Below are positions 10,405-20,899 of a DNA stretch of 64,000 nucleotides, in pieces. A model generated the notes under the pieces. That model was not told the origin of the DNA and searched no databases. It saw only the letters and a program-made list of their open reading frames with translations. This DNA is from Jannaschia marina (lineage in GTDB: Bacteria > Pseudomonadota > Alphaproteobacteria > Rhodobacterales > Rhodobacteraceae). The DNA lies in NCBI RefSeq assembly GCF_013404595.1, contig NZ_JABVAX010000003.1, positions 124,001-188,000 of the forward strand. Direction: 5' to 3'. The translations under genes were made by a program, and so were the position numbers. Position 1 is the first letter of the stretch; each line of letters begins with the position of its first letter.

Positions 10405-11447
10405 CAGTAGGGCAGCGGATGCGCACGGTTCAGATCGTCGATTGCCGCGACCAGCTCGTCGGACAGCACCATGTCCTGCGCCTTGAGCCCGTGTTCGAGC
10501 TGCGTCACCGTCGTCGCGCCGAGGATCGCGGAGCAGGCGAAGGGCCGCGTCTGCAGCCACGCAAGCGCCATGTGCACCGGGTCGATGTCGTGTTCCGCGG
10601 CGAGCCGCAGATAGGCGTCGACCGTGTCCTCGACCCGATCGGACCAGCGCCCGCCGAGATCGCCGTTGATCGCCTTGCGGGATCCGTCGGGGACGGCCCC
10701 GTTCTGGTATTTGCCGGTGACGAGGCCGGTGGCGAGCGGCGAGAAGGCGAGCATGGTGACGTTCTCGTGGGTCATCATCTCGGTCAGGTCCGTATCGGCC
10801 AGCCGGAAGAGCAGCGAATATTCATTCTGTATCGAGACGGGCCGCGCCGGGCCGTCGTCGCCCTCCTCGTCGCTGGCGAGCATCAGCCACTGGTCCATGC
10901 CCCAGGTGCCCTCGTTCGAGAGGCCGAATGCGCGGATCGTACCGCGCTCGACCTCGCGCTCCAGCGCGCCCATGCAATCTGCCATGTTCTGCAGGATGGC
11001 CGCGCGCTCCCCCTCCGGACGGTAGCTCCAGTACTTGCGGAACTGGAAGCTGCCCCGGTTCGGCCAGTGAAACTGATAGAGGTCGATCACCTCGGACTTC
11101 AGGCGTTTGAGCGATCCCTCGATCGCCTCCGGGATACTCCCGCCGGTGATCGGCGCGCCGTCGCGTGCGTGCGAACCCTCCCCGGAGTGCTTCGTCGCGA
11201 TCCGGAGCCGCCCGGCGTTGCCCTTGGCACCCCAGTTGCCGACGATCTCCTCGGTCAGTCCCAGCGTTTCCGCACGCACCGGATTCACCGGGTACATCTC
11301 GGCGGTGTCGAGCCAGGTCACGCCGGCATCGGCGGCCACGTCCATCTGGGTGTGGGCCTCGGCCTCCGGCGTCTGGGTGCCGAAGGTCATCGTGCCGAGC
11401 ATGATCTCGGAAATCGTATCGTGGCGGCCAAGGGGCACGGTGCGCAT
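10404..11447 (-). CDS. Aldo/keto reductase (Tas-like)
   Basis: An NADPH-dependent TIM-barrel oxidoreductase of 347 residues. Family features are IMLGTMTFGTQTPEAEAHTQ, the DTAEMYPV segment carrying the catalytic Asp and Tyr, the lysine in RIATKHSGEGS, VIDLYQFHWPNRGS with the histidine, and the cofactor region AILGATTVTQLEHGL. The long insert around HWPNRGSFQFRKYWSYRP is characteristic of the Tas subgroup. The physiological substrate is unknown. It heads a short operon with the GNAT gene, and GAGGATG lies just upstream of the ATG. Confidence 0.92.
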   Translation of the reverse strand: MRTVPLGRHDTISEIMLGTMTFGTQTPEAEAHTQMDVAADAGVTWLDTAEMYPVNPVRAETLGLTEEIVGNWGAKGNAGRLRIATKHSGEGSHARDGAPITGGSIPEAIEGSLKRLKSEVIDLYQFHWPNRGSFQFRKYWSYRPEGERAAILQNMADCMGALEREVERGTIRAFGLSNEGTWGMDQWLMLASDEEGDDGPARPVSIQNEYSLLFRLADTDLTEMMTHENVTMLAFSPLATGLVTGKYQNGAVPDGSRKAINGDLGGRWSDRVEDTVDAYLRLAAEHDIDPVHMALAWLQTRPFACSAILGATTVTQLEHGLKAQDMVLSDELVAAIDDLNRAHPLPY

Positions 11448-11513
11448 GGATCATCCTCTCGTCAGATGCGGCGTTGATGCGCGTGCCCGCGCCGAAGGTC
11501 CAGCCCGCGGCGT

Positions 11514-12296
11514 TCAGAGATCGAGGTCGAGCCACACCGGGACGTGATCCGACGGTTTGTCGCGACCGCGCATCTCCGACTGGATCGTGCAGTCGCGCAT
11601 CCGGTCGGCGATGGCGGGCGAGAGGAGGAAGTGGTCGATGCGGATGCCGTCGTTCCGGTTCCAGGCCCCCGCCTGATAGTCCCAGAAGGAGTAATGTCCG
11701 GCTGCCTGCGTGCGCGCCCGGAAGGCCTCGGTCAGCCCGAGGTTCAGGAGACGCCGCCAGGCTGCCCGCGTCTCGGGCAGGCCGAGCGCGTCCTTTTCCC
11801 AGGCCTCGGGGCGTTTCGCGTCACGGGCGTCGGGGATCACGTTGTAGTCGCCCGTCATCAGGAAGGGCGTCTCCTCGGCCAGAAGCGCCTTCGCCCGCGC
11901 TTCCAGTCGCGCCATCCACGCGAGCTTGTAGTCGTACTTCGGCCCCGGCGCGGGGTTTCCGTTCGGCAGGTAGAGACCGCAGACGCGCACCGCACCGTTC
12001 TCGCCGATGACAGTGCCCTCTATGTAGCGTGCCTGTTCGTCGTCCGTGTCACCGGGCAGGCCGCGCGTGACGTCCTCCACGGGCGTCTTCGAGAGGAGCG
12101 CGACACCGTTGAAGCCCTTCTGTCCGTGTGTATGCAACGCGTAGCCCGCGTCTTCGGCAACCTCGCGGGGGAAATTCTCGTCGACGGACTTGATCTCCTG
12201 CAGGACGGCGACGTCGGGCGCGTCCTCCCGGAGCCAGGTCGCCACCGTCTCGTAGCGGGCCTTGATGCCGTTGATGTTGTAGGTGGCGATCTTCAT
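11514..12296 (-). CDS. xth: Exodeoxyribonuclease III
   Basis: An AP endonuclease and 3'-5' exonuclease of base excision repair. The 260-residue protein has the EEP-superfamily motifs in order: MKIATYNINGIKAR with the metal-binding Asn, DVAVLQEIKSVDENFP with the Glu, GLYLPNGNPAPGPKYDYKL, MTGDYNVIPDARD with the catalytic Asp/Asn, FWDYQAGAWNRNDGIRIDHF, and the closing KPSDHVPVWLDLDL. All catalytic residues appear present. It is followed 66 bases later by the aldo-keto reductase gene on the same strand. Confidence 0.95.
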   Translation of the reverse strand: MKIATYNINGIKARYETVATWLREDAPDVAVLQEIKSVDENFPREVAEDAGYALHTHGQKGFNGVALLSKTPVEDVTRGLPGDTDDEQARYIEGTVIGENGAVRVCGLYLPNGNPAPGPKYDYKLAWMARLEARAKALLAEETPFLMTGDYNVIPDARDAKRPEAWEKDALGLPETRAAWRRLLNLGLTEAFRARTQAAGHYSFWDYQAGAWNRNDGIRIDHFLLSPAIADRMRDCTIQSEMRGRDKPSDHVPVWLDLDL

Positions 12297-12345
12297 GGGC
12301 GGCCCTCCGGTCTTGGCCCCGGTCTAGGGCAGGGGCGCGGGCCTG

Positions 12346-12762
12346 TCACGGGGCGCCGACCGCGTCGAGAACATGCGCCACGCGCGGCGCGCAGGGCAGG
12401 CCACCGGCGCGCACCTCGGCCACCGGCACCCAGCGGGCATCCACCGCGTCGTCGGCGGCGACGGGTGCCCCGGACACATAGGTGCATCGCACTGCCGCCA
12501 GGAGGTAGTGGACGCGGACGGCTCCGCCCTCGTCGTGTTCGATCACGTCGACATTCGTCAGGTAGCCTGCGGCTTGCGCCACGACGCCCGTCTCCTCCAG
12601 CAGTTCGCGCTCGGCGGCTTCGAGCGCGGTCTCCCCGAGTTCCACGTGGCCCCCGGGGAACCCCCAGAGACCGGCGTTCGGAGCCTTGCCGCGCTGGACG
12701 AGGAGGACGGCATCGCCGCGCTGCACGACGGCGATCGCCCCGAGCTTCGGTCGGTCGGTCAT
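12346..12762 (-). CDS. NUDIX hydrolase
   Basis: A 138-residue pyrophosphohydrolase. The Nudix box G-x5-E-x7-REUxEExGU is complete as GGHVELGETALEAAERELLEETGV, here given only to mark residues 38-61. The N-terminal strand LGAIAVVQRGDAVLLVQRGK and GLWGFPGG are typical of ADP-ribose or NTP-cleaning members. The substrate cannot be told from sequence. It lies upstream of exonuclease III on the same strand, with a gap of about 50 bases. Confidence 0.9.
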   Translation of the reverse strand: MTDRPKLGAIAVVQRGDAVLLVQRGKAPNAGLWGFPGGHVELGETALEAAERELLEETGVVAQAAGYLTNVDVIEHDEGGAVRVHYLLAAVRCTYVSGAPVAADDAVDARWVPVAEVRAGGLPCAPRVAHVLDAVGAP

Positions 12763-12799
12763 GCGGCGCTCCTCCTCGGGCGGACAGCGGCGACGACGT

Positions 12800-13197
12800 T
12801 CACCCGAGCAGCTTGTCGGCCCGCTTCTTCACGAGCACCGTGCGCAGGTCGTGCATTGCCATCAGAAGGCGGTCGGTCACCATGTCGAGCTGGTCCTCGG
12901 TCGCGCGGGACTGAGCCCAGTGCGCCGTCAGGTTCAGGTGATCGACGGCGCGCAGAATGTCGTCGACGTCGCGCGCGGCGAGTTCCGCCGTCCGCGCCTC
13001 CATCCACGCCGCGATCGCGGCCTCGTCGTCGGGGGTCAGCAGCGTGTCGCCCTGCGGCTTCACCTGACCGTTGTTGATGTTGACCGTCGCGATCTGATCG
13101 AGCTCCAACCGCCGCTGCCGGTTCTCCGCATCGACGCGGAACACGAGAGCGCCGTTGTCCTTGACGCGGAAGTAATAGGGGGGAAGGCCGCCATTCG

Positions 13198-13201
<4 letters not shown>
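12800..13201 (-). CDS. Conserved hypothetical protein paired with a DUF4344 metallopeptidase
   Basis: A 133-residue soluble protein, start VTNGGLPPYYFRVKDNGALV, with a strongly charged C-terminal half containing ARDVDDILRAVDHLNLTAHW and ending KKRADKLLG. It has no signal peptide, membrane segment or recognised motif. The GTG start overlaps the stop of the metallopeptidase gene (GTGA) and has GGAGG about ten bases upstream, so it is coupled to that gene. The composition suggests an alpha-helical protein. A functional link with the peptidase is inferred from coupling only. Confidence 0.7.
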
Positions 13202-15200
<1,999 letters not shown>

Positions 15201-15216
15201 TCAAGGAGCGCCTGCA

Positions 15217-15597
15217 ATGCCCACCGACAGCGAATGGTTCGACCCCGAAGCGACGACCTTCGGCGACCGCCTGACCGGCGCGCGGGAGGCCGCGGGCCTT
15301 GATGTGACGGAACTGGCGCGGCGGCTCGGCGTCAAGCCGCGCACGATCCGCGCCTGGGAGGAGGACCGCGCCGAGCCGCGCGCCAACCGGGTCTCGACCC
15401 TCGCGGGCATGACGAACGTCTCGCTGGCCTGGCTTCTGACCGGCGTCGGCGACGGGCCCGTCGAAACGGTGGCAAGTGCCATCGACGGCGATCTCTTGGC
15501 GGACGTCGAGCGTCTGCGCCGCGACGCGGTCGAGATCGCCGAGCGCCTGCGTCTCCTCGAGGCGCGGCTGAGGGCCACGGCGGGAGAAGAGGCTTGA
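15217..15597 (+). CDS. XRE-family helix-turn-helix regulator
   Basis: A 126-residue DNA-binding protein. The Cro/CI-type helix-turn-helix is at about residues 14-68 (DRLTGAREAAGLDVTELARR, then LGVKPRTIRAWEEDRAEP), followed by a C-terminal coiled coil (DVERLRRDAVEIAERLRLLE) probably used for dimerisation. AAGGAG lies eight bases before the ATG. It diverges from aatA and overlaps the sdhE start (TTGA). The regulated genes are unknown. Confidence 0.88.
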   Translation: MPTDSEWFDPEATTFGDRLTGAREAAGLDVTELARRLGVKPRTIRAWEEDRAEPRANRVSTLAGMTNVSLAWLLTGVGDGPVETVASAIDGDLLADVERLRRDAVEIAERLRLLEARLRATAGEEA

Positions 15598-15866
15598 GCG
15601 CCGCAGAGGGGACCGAAGTCCGCCGAAAGCGCCTGAAGATCCGGGCATGGCGGCGCGGGATCAAGGAAATGGACCTGATCCTGGGCGGCTACGCCGACGC
15701 CGAACTTGCCACGATGGACGAGGACGCGCTTTCGGTCTTCGAGGCGCTGCTGGGCGAGAACGACCACGATCTCTATGCTTGGGTGACGGGCGCGGCGGCT
15801 CCGCCCCCGCGTTTCGCGCCCCTCGTGGCCGAGCTCGGGGAGCGGGCCGCAGGTATTCGCGGCTAA
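15594..15866 (+). CDS. sdhE: Succinate dehydrogenase FAD assembly factor SdhE
   Basis: SdhE promotes covalent flavinylation of SdhA. The 90-residue protein contains the defining RGIKEMD-type motif (WRRGIKEMDLILGGYAD), then ENDHDLYAWVTG. The TTG start overlaps the preceding regulator stop by three bases (TTGA). No better start exists before the conserved VRRKRLKIRAWRRG. It does not sit next to the sdh genes here. Confidence 0.9.
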   Translation: MSAAEGTEVRRKRLKIRAWRRGIKEMDLILGGYADAELATMDEDALSVFEALLGENDHDLYAWVTGAAAPPPRFAPLVAELGERAAGIRG

Positions 15867-15956
15867 TCTGTGGCGAATTTCCGGCGTTTTAACGAAATGT
15901 CAGGATTTGGGTGAGAAGACCGAGGCAGTCCCAGACCCAGCATGAGATCCTGCCGC

Positions 15957-16454
15957 ATGAGTCGCCTCGAGAATTTCAAGCCGCGCAACCAGCCCGACTT
16001 CATGTCCGGCTACCTCGATGCGCTGACCCTGGTGGAGCGGCTGCATCGCCTGCTGCTCGACGTCATCAAGGACGAGTTCGAGCGCGTCGGCATCCTGGAG
16101 ATCAACGCGGTTCAGGGGCTTTTGCTGTTCAACGTCGGCGACAACGAGGTGACGGCGGGCGAATTGAAGAGCCGCGGCTACTATCAGGGCTCCAACGTCA
16201 GCTACAATCTCAAGAAGCTCGTCGAGATGGGCTACATGCACCATCAGCGCTGCGAGATCGACCGTCGCGCCGTCCGCGTGCGCCTGACGGCCAAGGGGCG
16301 CGAGGTGCGAGACGCGGTCGAGACGCTCTTCCTGCGCCACGCGGAAGGAATCCGCCATACCGGCGTTCTCTCCGACGCGGGCCTGGTCGAGATCGTGGGC
16401 ACGCTGCGCCGGGTCGAGCGTTACTGGGCCGACCAGATCCGCTACATCTACTGA
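15957..16454 (+). CDS. MarR-family winged-helix regulator (LdtR-like)
   Basis: A 165-residue regulator. The winged-helix core runs from INAVQGLLLFNVGDNEVTAG through ELKSRGYYQGSNVSYNLKKL to the wing RCEIDRRAVRVRLTAKGREV. The N-terminus RLENFKPRNQPDFMSGYLDA is the conserved part of a group found across Rhizobiales and Rhodobacterales that includes LdtR, a regulator of an L,D-transpeptidase in Liberibacter; that link is inference. The ATG at 15957 is preferred over 15942 on conservation. It is followed by a terminator ahead of trigger factor. Confidence 0.85.
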   Translation: MSRLENFKPRNQPDFMSGYLDALTLVERLHRLLLDVIKDEFERVGILEINAVQGLLLFNVGDNEVTAGELKSRGYYQGSNVSYNLKKLVEMGYMHHQRCEIDRRAVRVRLTAKGREVRDAVETLFLRHAEGIRHTGVLSDAGLVEIVGTLRRVERYWADQIRYIY

Positions 16455-16545
16455 CGCGCGCAGGGCGCGGGCCGCACCTGCCGCCGGGCGGTCAAATCGG
16501 CTTGCGCCCCGGCCCCCCCGCACATAGAGAGCTTGCGATTTCACC

Positions 16546-16567
16546 CAGCCCCCCGGGGCGGGGTTTT
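16546..16567 (+). terminator. Intrinsic terminator between the MarR gene and tig
   Basis: GC-rich hairpin (CAGCCCCCCGGGGCGGGG) followed by five T, 92 bases after the MarR stop and 53 bases before the tig start. It could also act as a leader attenuator of tig. Confidence 0.6.
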
Positions 16568-16619
16568 TGCATATGGGCCGTCATCCCGTCGGCCCTTCAA
16601 CCGACGTAAGGACACATCC

Positions 16620-17948
16620 ATGCAGGTGACCGAGACCCTGAACGAAGGCCTCAAGCGCGGCTACACCATCACGGTCCCCGCCGCCGACCTCGACGCGAAG
16701 GTCAATCAGAAGCTGACCGAGGCGCAGCCCGAGATCGAGATGAAGGGCTTCCGCAAGGGCAAGGTGCCGATGGCGCTCCTCAAGAAGCAGTTCGGTCAGC
16801 GCCTTTTGGGCGAATCGATGCAGGAGAGCATCGACGGCGCCCTCGGAAAGCACTTCGAGGAGACGGGCGACCGCCCCGCGATGCAGCCGGCGATCGAGAT
16901 GCAGAACCAGGATGGCTGGAAGGAAGGCGACGACGTCGTCGTGGCCGTGAGCTACGAGGCGCTGCCGGACGTGCCCGAGGTCGACTTCTCGGGCGTCGCG
17001 ATCGAGAAGCTGGTCGTCGACCCGGCCGACAGCGAGGTCGAAGAGGCGCTGAAGGGCCTCGCGCAGAACGCAAAGACCTTCGTGACGAAGAAGGGCAAGG
17101 CCGCCAAGGGCGACCAGGTCGTGATCGACTTCCTGGGCAAGGTCGACGGCGAGCCATTCGAGGGCGGTGCCGCCGAGGACTACCCGCTGGAGCTTGGCTC
17201 CAACTCCTTCATCCCTGGCTTCGAGGATCAGCTGATCGGCCTCAAGGCCGGTGAGGAGAAGGTCGTCGAGGTGACCTTCCCCGAGGCCTATCAGGCCGAG
17301 CATCTGGCGGGGAAGGCCGCCGTCTTCGAGTGTACGGTGAAGGAAGTGAAGAAGCCCGCCGAAGCCAAGATCGACGACGACATGGCCAAGCAGTTCGGGG
17401 CCGAGAGCCTCGATGCCCTGAAGGAGCAGATCAAGGAGCGCCTGAGCGCCGAATACGCGACGGCCGCGCGCCAGGTGGTGAAGCGCCAGCTTCTCGATCA
17501 ACTCGACACGCTCGTCACCTTCGACCTGCCGCCCTCGCTCGTCGAGGCCGAAGCCAGCCAGATCGCGCACCAGCTCTGGCACGAGGAGAACCCCGACGTG
17601 CAGGGCCACGATCACGAGAAGATCGAGCCGACCGAGGAGCACGAGAAGCTCGCGACCCGTCGCGTCCGTCTGGGCCTCCTGCTCGCCGAGCTCGGCCAGA
17701 AGGAGAAGGTCGAGGTCTCCGACGCCGAAATGACCCAGGCGATCATGACCCAGGCGCGCCAGTACCCCGGTCAGGAGCGCGAGTTCTTCCAGTTCATCCA
17801 GCAGAACCAGCAGGCGCAACAGCAGCTGCGAGCGCCGCTCTTCGAGGACAAGGTCATCGACGTCATCCTCGAGCGCGCGGAGGTGAGCGAGAAGTCCGTC
17901 ACCAAGGACGAGCTGCAGGCGGAGGTCGAGAAGCTCGAAGAGGTCTGA
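16620..17948 (+). CDS. tig: Trigger factor, ribosome-associated chaperone
   Basis: Trigger factor binds the ribosomal exit tunnel and shields nascent chains. The 442-residue protein has the three expected parts. The N-terminal ribosome-binding domain holds the GFRKGKVP signature at residues 41-48. The FKBP-type prolyl isomerase domain is at about residues 150-240 ([37 protein letters not shown]). The C-terminal chaperone arms end in EVEKLEEV. The ATG with upstream AAGGAC gives the standard start [15 protein letters not shown]. It has its own promoter region and a strong terminator. Confidence 0.97.
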   Translation: MQVTETLNEGLKRGYTITVPAADLDAKVNQKLTEAQPEIEMKGFRKGKVPMALLKKQFGQRLLGESMQESIDGALGKHFEETGDRPAMQPAIEMQNQDGWKEGDDVVVAVSYEALPDVPEVDFSGVAIEKLVVDPADSEVEEALKGLAQNAKTFVTKKGKAAKGDQVVIDFLGKVDGEPFEGGAAEDYPLELGSNSFIPGFEDQLIGLKAGEEKVVEVTFPEAYQAEHLAGKAAVFECTVKEVKKPAEAKIDDDMAKQFGAESLDALKEQIKERLSAEYATAARQVVKRQLLDQLDTLVTFDLPPSLVEAEASQIAHQLWHEENPDVQGHDHEKIEPTEEHEKLATRRVRLGLLLAELGQKEKVEVSDAEMTQAIMTQARQYPGQEREFFQFIQQNQQAQQQLRAPLFEDKVIDVILERAEVSEKSVTKDELQAEVEKLEEV

Positions 17949-17969
17949 GCCGGACTGCGATCATGTGAC

Positions 17970-17998
17970 AAGGCCGCCCGTTGGGGCGGCCTTTTTAT
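17970..17998 (+). terminator. Intrinsic terminator of tig
   Basis: Stem AAGGCCGCC/GGCGGCCTT with a short loop, followed by a T-tract, 22 bases after the tig stop. Confidence 0.9.
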
Positions 17999-18027
17999 TT
18001 TCAGAATCTTACAAGGCGGCGTTCACG

Positions 18028-19215
18028 TCATCCGGCCGGCGTTACATGGATCACCGCGCCATTGTCGCGGTCGGTCAGCACGAGGAAGCTGCCGTCCTCC
18101 AGCACCTCGATGTCCCGCACCCGTCCGAGCTCCATCAGAAGGCGCTCCTCCCCCACGACGCGCCCGTCCTCGAGTTTAAGCCGCACCACGCCGCCCGGCC
18201 GGAGCGACGCGATCAGCGCGTCGCCGTTCCAGTCGCCGAACGTCTCGCCCGCGTGGAAGGCCATGCCGCCGGGCGCGATCACCGGATCCCAGAAGTAGAC
18301 CGGCTGCTCCATGCCCTCGGCGACCGCCTCGCCCGAACCGATGGCACCGCCGCGGTAGCGTTTCCCGTAGGAGATCACCGGCCAGCCGTAATTGAGGCCC
18401 GCCTCCGGCGCGTTCAGCTCGTCTCCGCCCTTCGGGCCGTGCTCGATCGTCCAGAGCGTGCCGTCTGCATCCATTGCCGCTCCCTGGATGTTGCGGTGCC
18501 CGTAGGACCAGATCGTGTCGACCGCGCCCTCCTGTCCGACGAAGGGGTTGTCCTCGGGGACCGTGCCGTCGAGGTTCACGCGGATGACCTTGCCGTAGGT
18601 CTTGTCGAGGTCCTGCGCGAAGGGCCGTTCCGCATCGGAGGAGTGCTCGCCCGAGGTCACCGCCCAGGTTCCGTCGGGCAGTTCCAGGATCCGGCTGCCG
18701 TAGTGCTTGGCCGTGGGTGAGGGCGGGTCCTGCACGAAGATGTCGGTCACGTCCGACAGCGCGGTCCGGTCCTCCGACAGCACCGCGCGGGCCGCCGCCG
18801 TCACGCTCCCGCCTTCGACCGGCTTGGCATAGGTCAGCAGCACAAGACCGCTCTCGGCGAAATCGGGGGCGAGCGCGACGTCGAGAAGCCCACCCTGGCC
18901 CTGCGGCAGCACCTCGGGCACGCCCTCGATCGGGTCAGACAGCGTCCCGTCGGCCGCGAGGTGGCGCAGACGCCCGGCGCGCTCGGTCACGAGCCATCCT
19001 GCGTCGCCGGGCAGGGTTGCGATGCCCCACGGATGGTCGAGCCCGTCGGCCAGCACCTCGGTCTGCAGCGTCACGTCGCTCGTCGCGAGCGGCGCGCGGG
19101 TCTGCTCGGGGAAGGCGGGCGGAAAGTCCGTGTTCCGCTCGCCGTATTCGAAACCCTGCGCCAGCACGGCAGAGGGCAGGGCAAGGAGCGTGGCGATCAG
19201 GGGCAGGGGGCGCAT
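18028..19215 (-). CDS. Secreted PQQ-dependent sugar dehydrogenase (Yli/Asd-like)
   Basis: A soluble periplasmic beta-propeller aldose dehydrogenase of 395 residues. A Sec signal peptide is seen at residues 1-19 (LIATLLALPSAVLAQ). Family motifs include DGLDHPWGIATLPGDAGWLV, the catalytic-histidine region GQGGLLDVALAPDF, KHYGSRILELPDG, WSYGHRNIQGAAMD, EHGPKGGDELN, and GMAFHAGETFGDWNGDALIA. The electron acceptor and sugar are not predictable. It is transcribed convergently with tig and divergently from malonyl-CoA synthetase. Confidence 0.92.
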   Translation of the reverse strand: MRPLPLIATLLALPSAVLAQGFEYGERNTDFPPAFPEQTRAPLATSDVTLQTEVLADGLDHPWGIATLPGDAGWLVTERAGRLRHLAADGTLSDPIEGVPEVLPQGQGGLLDVALAPDFAESGLVLLTYAKPVEGGSVTAAARAVLSEDRTALSDVTDIFVQDPPSPTAKHYGSRILELPDGTWAVTSGEHSSDAERPFAQDLDKTYGKVIRVNLDGTVPEDNPFVGQEGAVDTIWSYGHRNIQGAAMDADGTLWTIEHGPKGGDELNAPEAGLNYGWPVISYGKRYRGGAIGSGEAVAEGMEQPVYFWDPVIAPGGMAFHAGETFGDWNGDALIASLRPGGVVRLKLEDGRVVGEERLLMELGRVRDIEVLEDGSFLVLTDRDNGAVIHVTPAG

Positions 19216-19321
19216 GGCGGGTCTCCGGTGTTTGCAGCTGTCGCGAACACTAGGGCGCGGGAGCGGCCTGTCACCTCACGACCGCTTTACGCCCCCGCGC
19301 CACTGGCGCAGGATCGCGCCC

Positions 19322-20827
19322 ATGACGAACCCGCTCTACGACCGCCTCTTCGGCGCGAACGCCCATCGCGAGACACCCTTCCTGCACCTCGCCGACGGCA
19401 CGACGATCACCCATGCCACCTTCGACCGGACCTCCGCGCGCTACGCCCATGCGCTTGCCGCGGCGGGGGCACGGGCCGGAGATCGGGTCGCGCTGCAGGT
19501 GGCGAAGTCGCCCGAGGCGCTGGCCATCGTCGCCGCCTGCGCGCGCGCGGGCCTGATCGTGCTGCCGCTGAACCCGGCCTATACGGCGGCGGAGACGGAG
19601 TATTTCGTCTCCGACTCGGGCGCGCGCCTCTTCGTGACGGACCCCGCGCGACGGGAGGAGATGACGGCCGCCGCCGGCGCGGCAACGCTGCTCACGCTTG
19701 GTGCGCAGGGCGACGGCACGCTGGCCGAGGCCGCCGCCGACCGTCCCGAAACCTTCGAGACCGTCCCGCGCGGGGCGGACGACCTCGCCGCCTTCCTCTA
19801 CACCTCCGGCACGACCGGGCGCTCGAAGGGGGCGATGCTGAGCCAGGGGAACCTCCTGTCGAATGCAGAGACGCTCGCCGAACACTGGCGGTTCACCGAA
19901 GACGACGTGCTCCTCCATGCGCTGCCGATCTTCCACACACACGGCCTTTTCGTGGCGATGAACGTCACGCTCGTCGCGGGCGGCGCGATGATCTTCCTGC
20001 CGAAGTTCGACGCCGGGGCGATGCTCGACCATATGCCGCACGCGACCGCGATGATGGGCGTTCCGACCTTCTACACCCGTCTTCTCGACGATGCCTGCTT
20101 CGACCGGAACGTGGCGGGGCACATGCGCCTCTTCGTTTCAGGCTCCGCGCCTCTCCTGGCCGAGACGCACCGGCGCTTCGAGGCCCGCACGGGCCACCGC
20201 ATCCTCGAGCGCTACGGCATGACCGAAACCAACATGAACACCTCAAACCCCTACGACGGCGACCGCCGCGCGGGGACCGTGGGCCTGCCGCTGTCGGGGG
20301 TGGAACTGCGGATCATGGAGCGCGACGCGCCGGTCGCCCCGGGCGAGACGGGCACGATCGAGGTGCGGGGGCCGAACGTCTTCCAGGGCTACTGGAACAT
20401 GCCGGAGAAGACGGCGGAGGAGCTTGGCCCCGACGGCTGGTTCAAGACCGGCGACCTCGGGACGCAGGACGCGGACGGCTATGTCACCATCGTCGGTCGC
20501 GCGAAGGATCTGGTGATCTCGGGCGGCTACAATGTCTATCCGAAGGAAATCGAGGATCTGCTCGACGCGCAGCCCGGCGTGCTCGAGTCGGCGGTGATCG
20601 GCGTGCCCCATGCGGACTTCGGCGAAGCGCCGGTTGCGCTTCTCGTGCCGCAACCGAACGAGACGCCGGATCTCGATGCGATCGGCGACGCCCTCGGCGC
20701 AGGGCTCGCCCGCTACAAGCATCCCGCGCGGCTCCTCGTGGTCGACGAACTGCCGCGCAATACCATGGGCAAGGTCCGGAAGGCGGCGCTGCGCGCGACC
20801 TATGCGCAACTGCTGAGGCAGTCCTGA
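19322..20827 (+). CDS. matB: Malonyl-CoA synthetase
   Basis: An AMP-forming acyl-CoA synthetase that activates malonate (and often methylmalonate) to the CoA ester. The 501-residue protein has the AMP-binding core YTSGTTGRSKGAMLSQGNLL, the ERYGMTETNMNTSNPYDG motif that is diagnostic of MatB-like enzymes, the hinge GDLGTQDADGYVTIVGRAKD, and the C-terminal catalytic lysine in LPRNTMGKVRK. No malonyl-CoA decarboxylase (matA) is adjacent, so malonate may feed other routes here. Start MTNPLYDRLF. Confidence 0.9.
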   Translation: MTNPLYDRLFGANAHRETPFLHLADGTTITHATFDRTSARYAHALAAAGARAGDRVALQVAKSPEALAIVAACARAGLIVLPLNPAYTAAETEYFVSDSGARLFVTDPARREEMTAAAGAATLLTLGAQGDGTLAEAAADRPETFETVPRGADDLAAFLYTSGTTGRSKGAMLSQGNLLSNAETLAEHWRFTEDDVLLHALPIFHTHGLFVAMNVTLVAGGAMIFLPKFDAGAMLDHMPHATAMMGVPTFYTRLLDDACFDRNVAGHMRLFVSGSAPLLAETHRRFEARTGHRILERYGMTETNMNTSNPYDGDRRAGTVGLPLSGVELRIMERDAPVAPGETGTIEVRGPNVFQGYWNMPEKTAEELGPDGWFKTGDLGTQDADGYVTIVGRAKDLVISGGYNVYPKEIEDLLDAQPGVLESAVIGVPHADFGEAPVALLVPQPNETPDLDAIGDALGAGLARYKHPARLLVVDELPRNTMGKVRKAALRATYAQLLRQS

Positions 20828-20837
20828 CCCGGCTCTC

Positions 20838-20890
20838 TATCTTCCTGCCGGAAATACTCCACGGGGGTCCGGGGGTGTGAAACCCCCGGC
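20838..20890. repeat. Rhodobacterales-type intergenic palindromic repeat
   Basis: Between convergent matB and cpdB. It has two dyads: TTCCTGCCGGAA at 20842-20853, and the hairpin CCGGGGGT/ACCCCCGG at 20869-20889 with a five-base loop. The composite motif (CTTCCTGCCGGAAATA, spacer, GGGGGTCCGGGGG, GCCCCCGG-like arm) resembles a repeat I recall from many Rhodobacterales genomes between convergent genes. It may also end transcription of one or both genes. Confidence 0.65.
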
Positions 20891-20899
20891 CCGGCCGGC

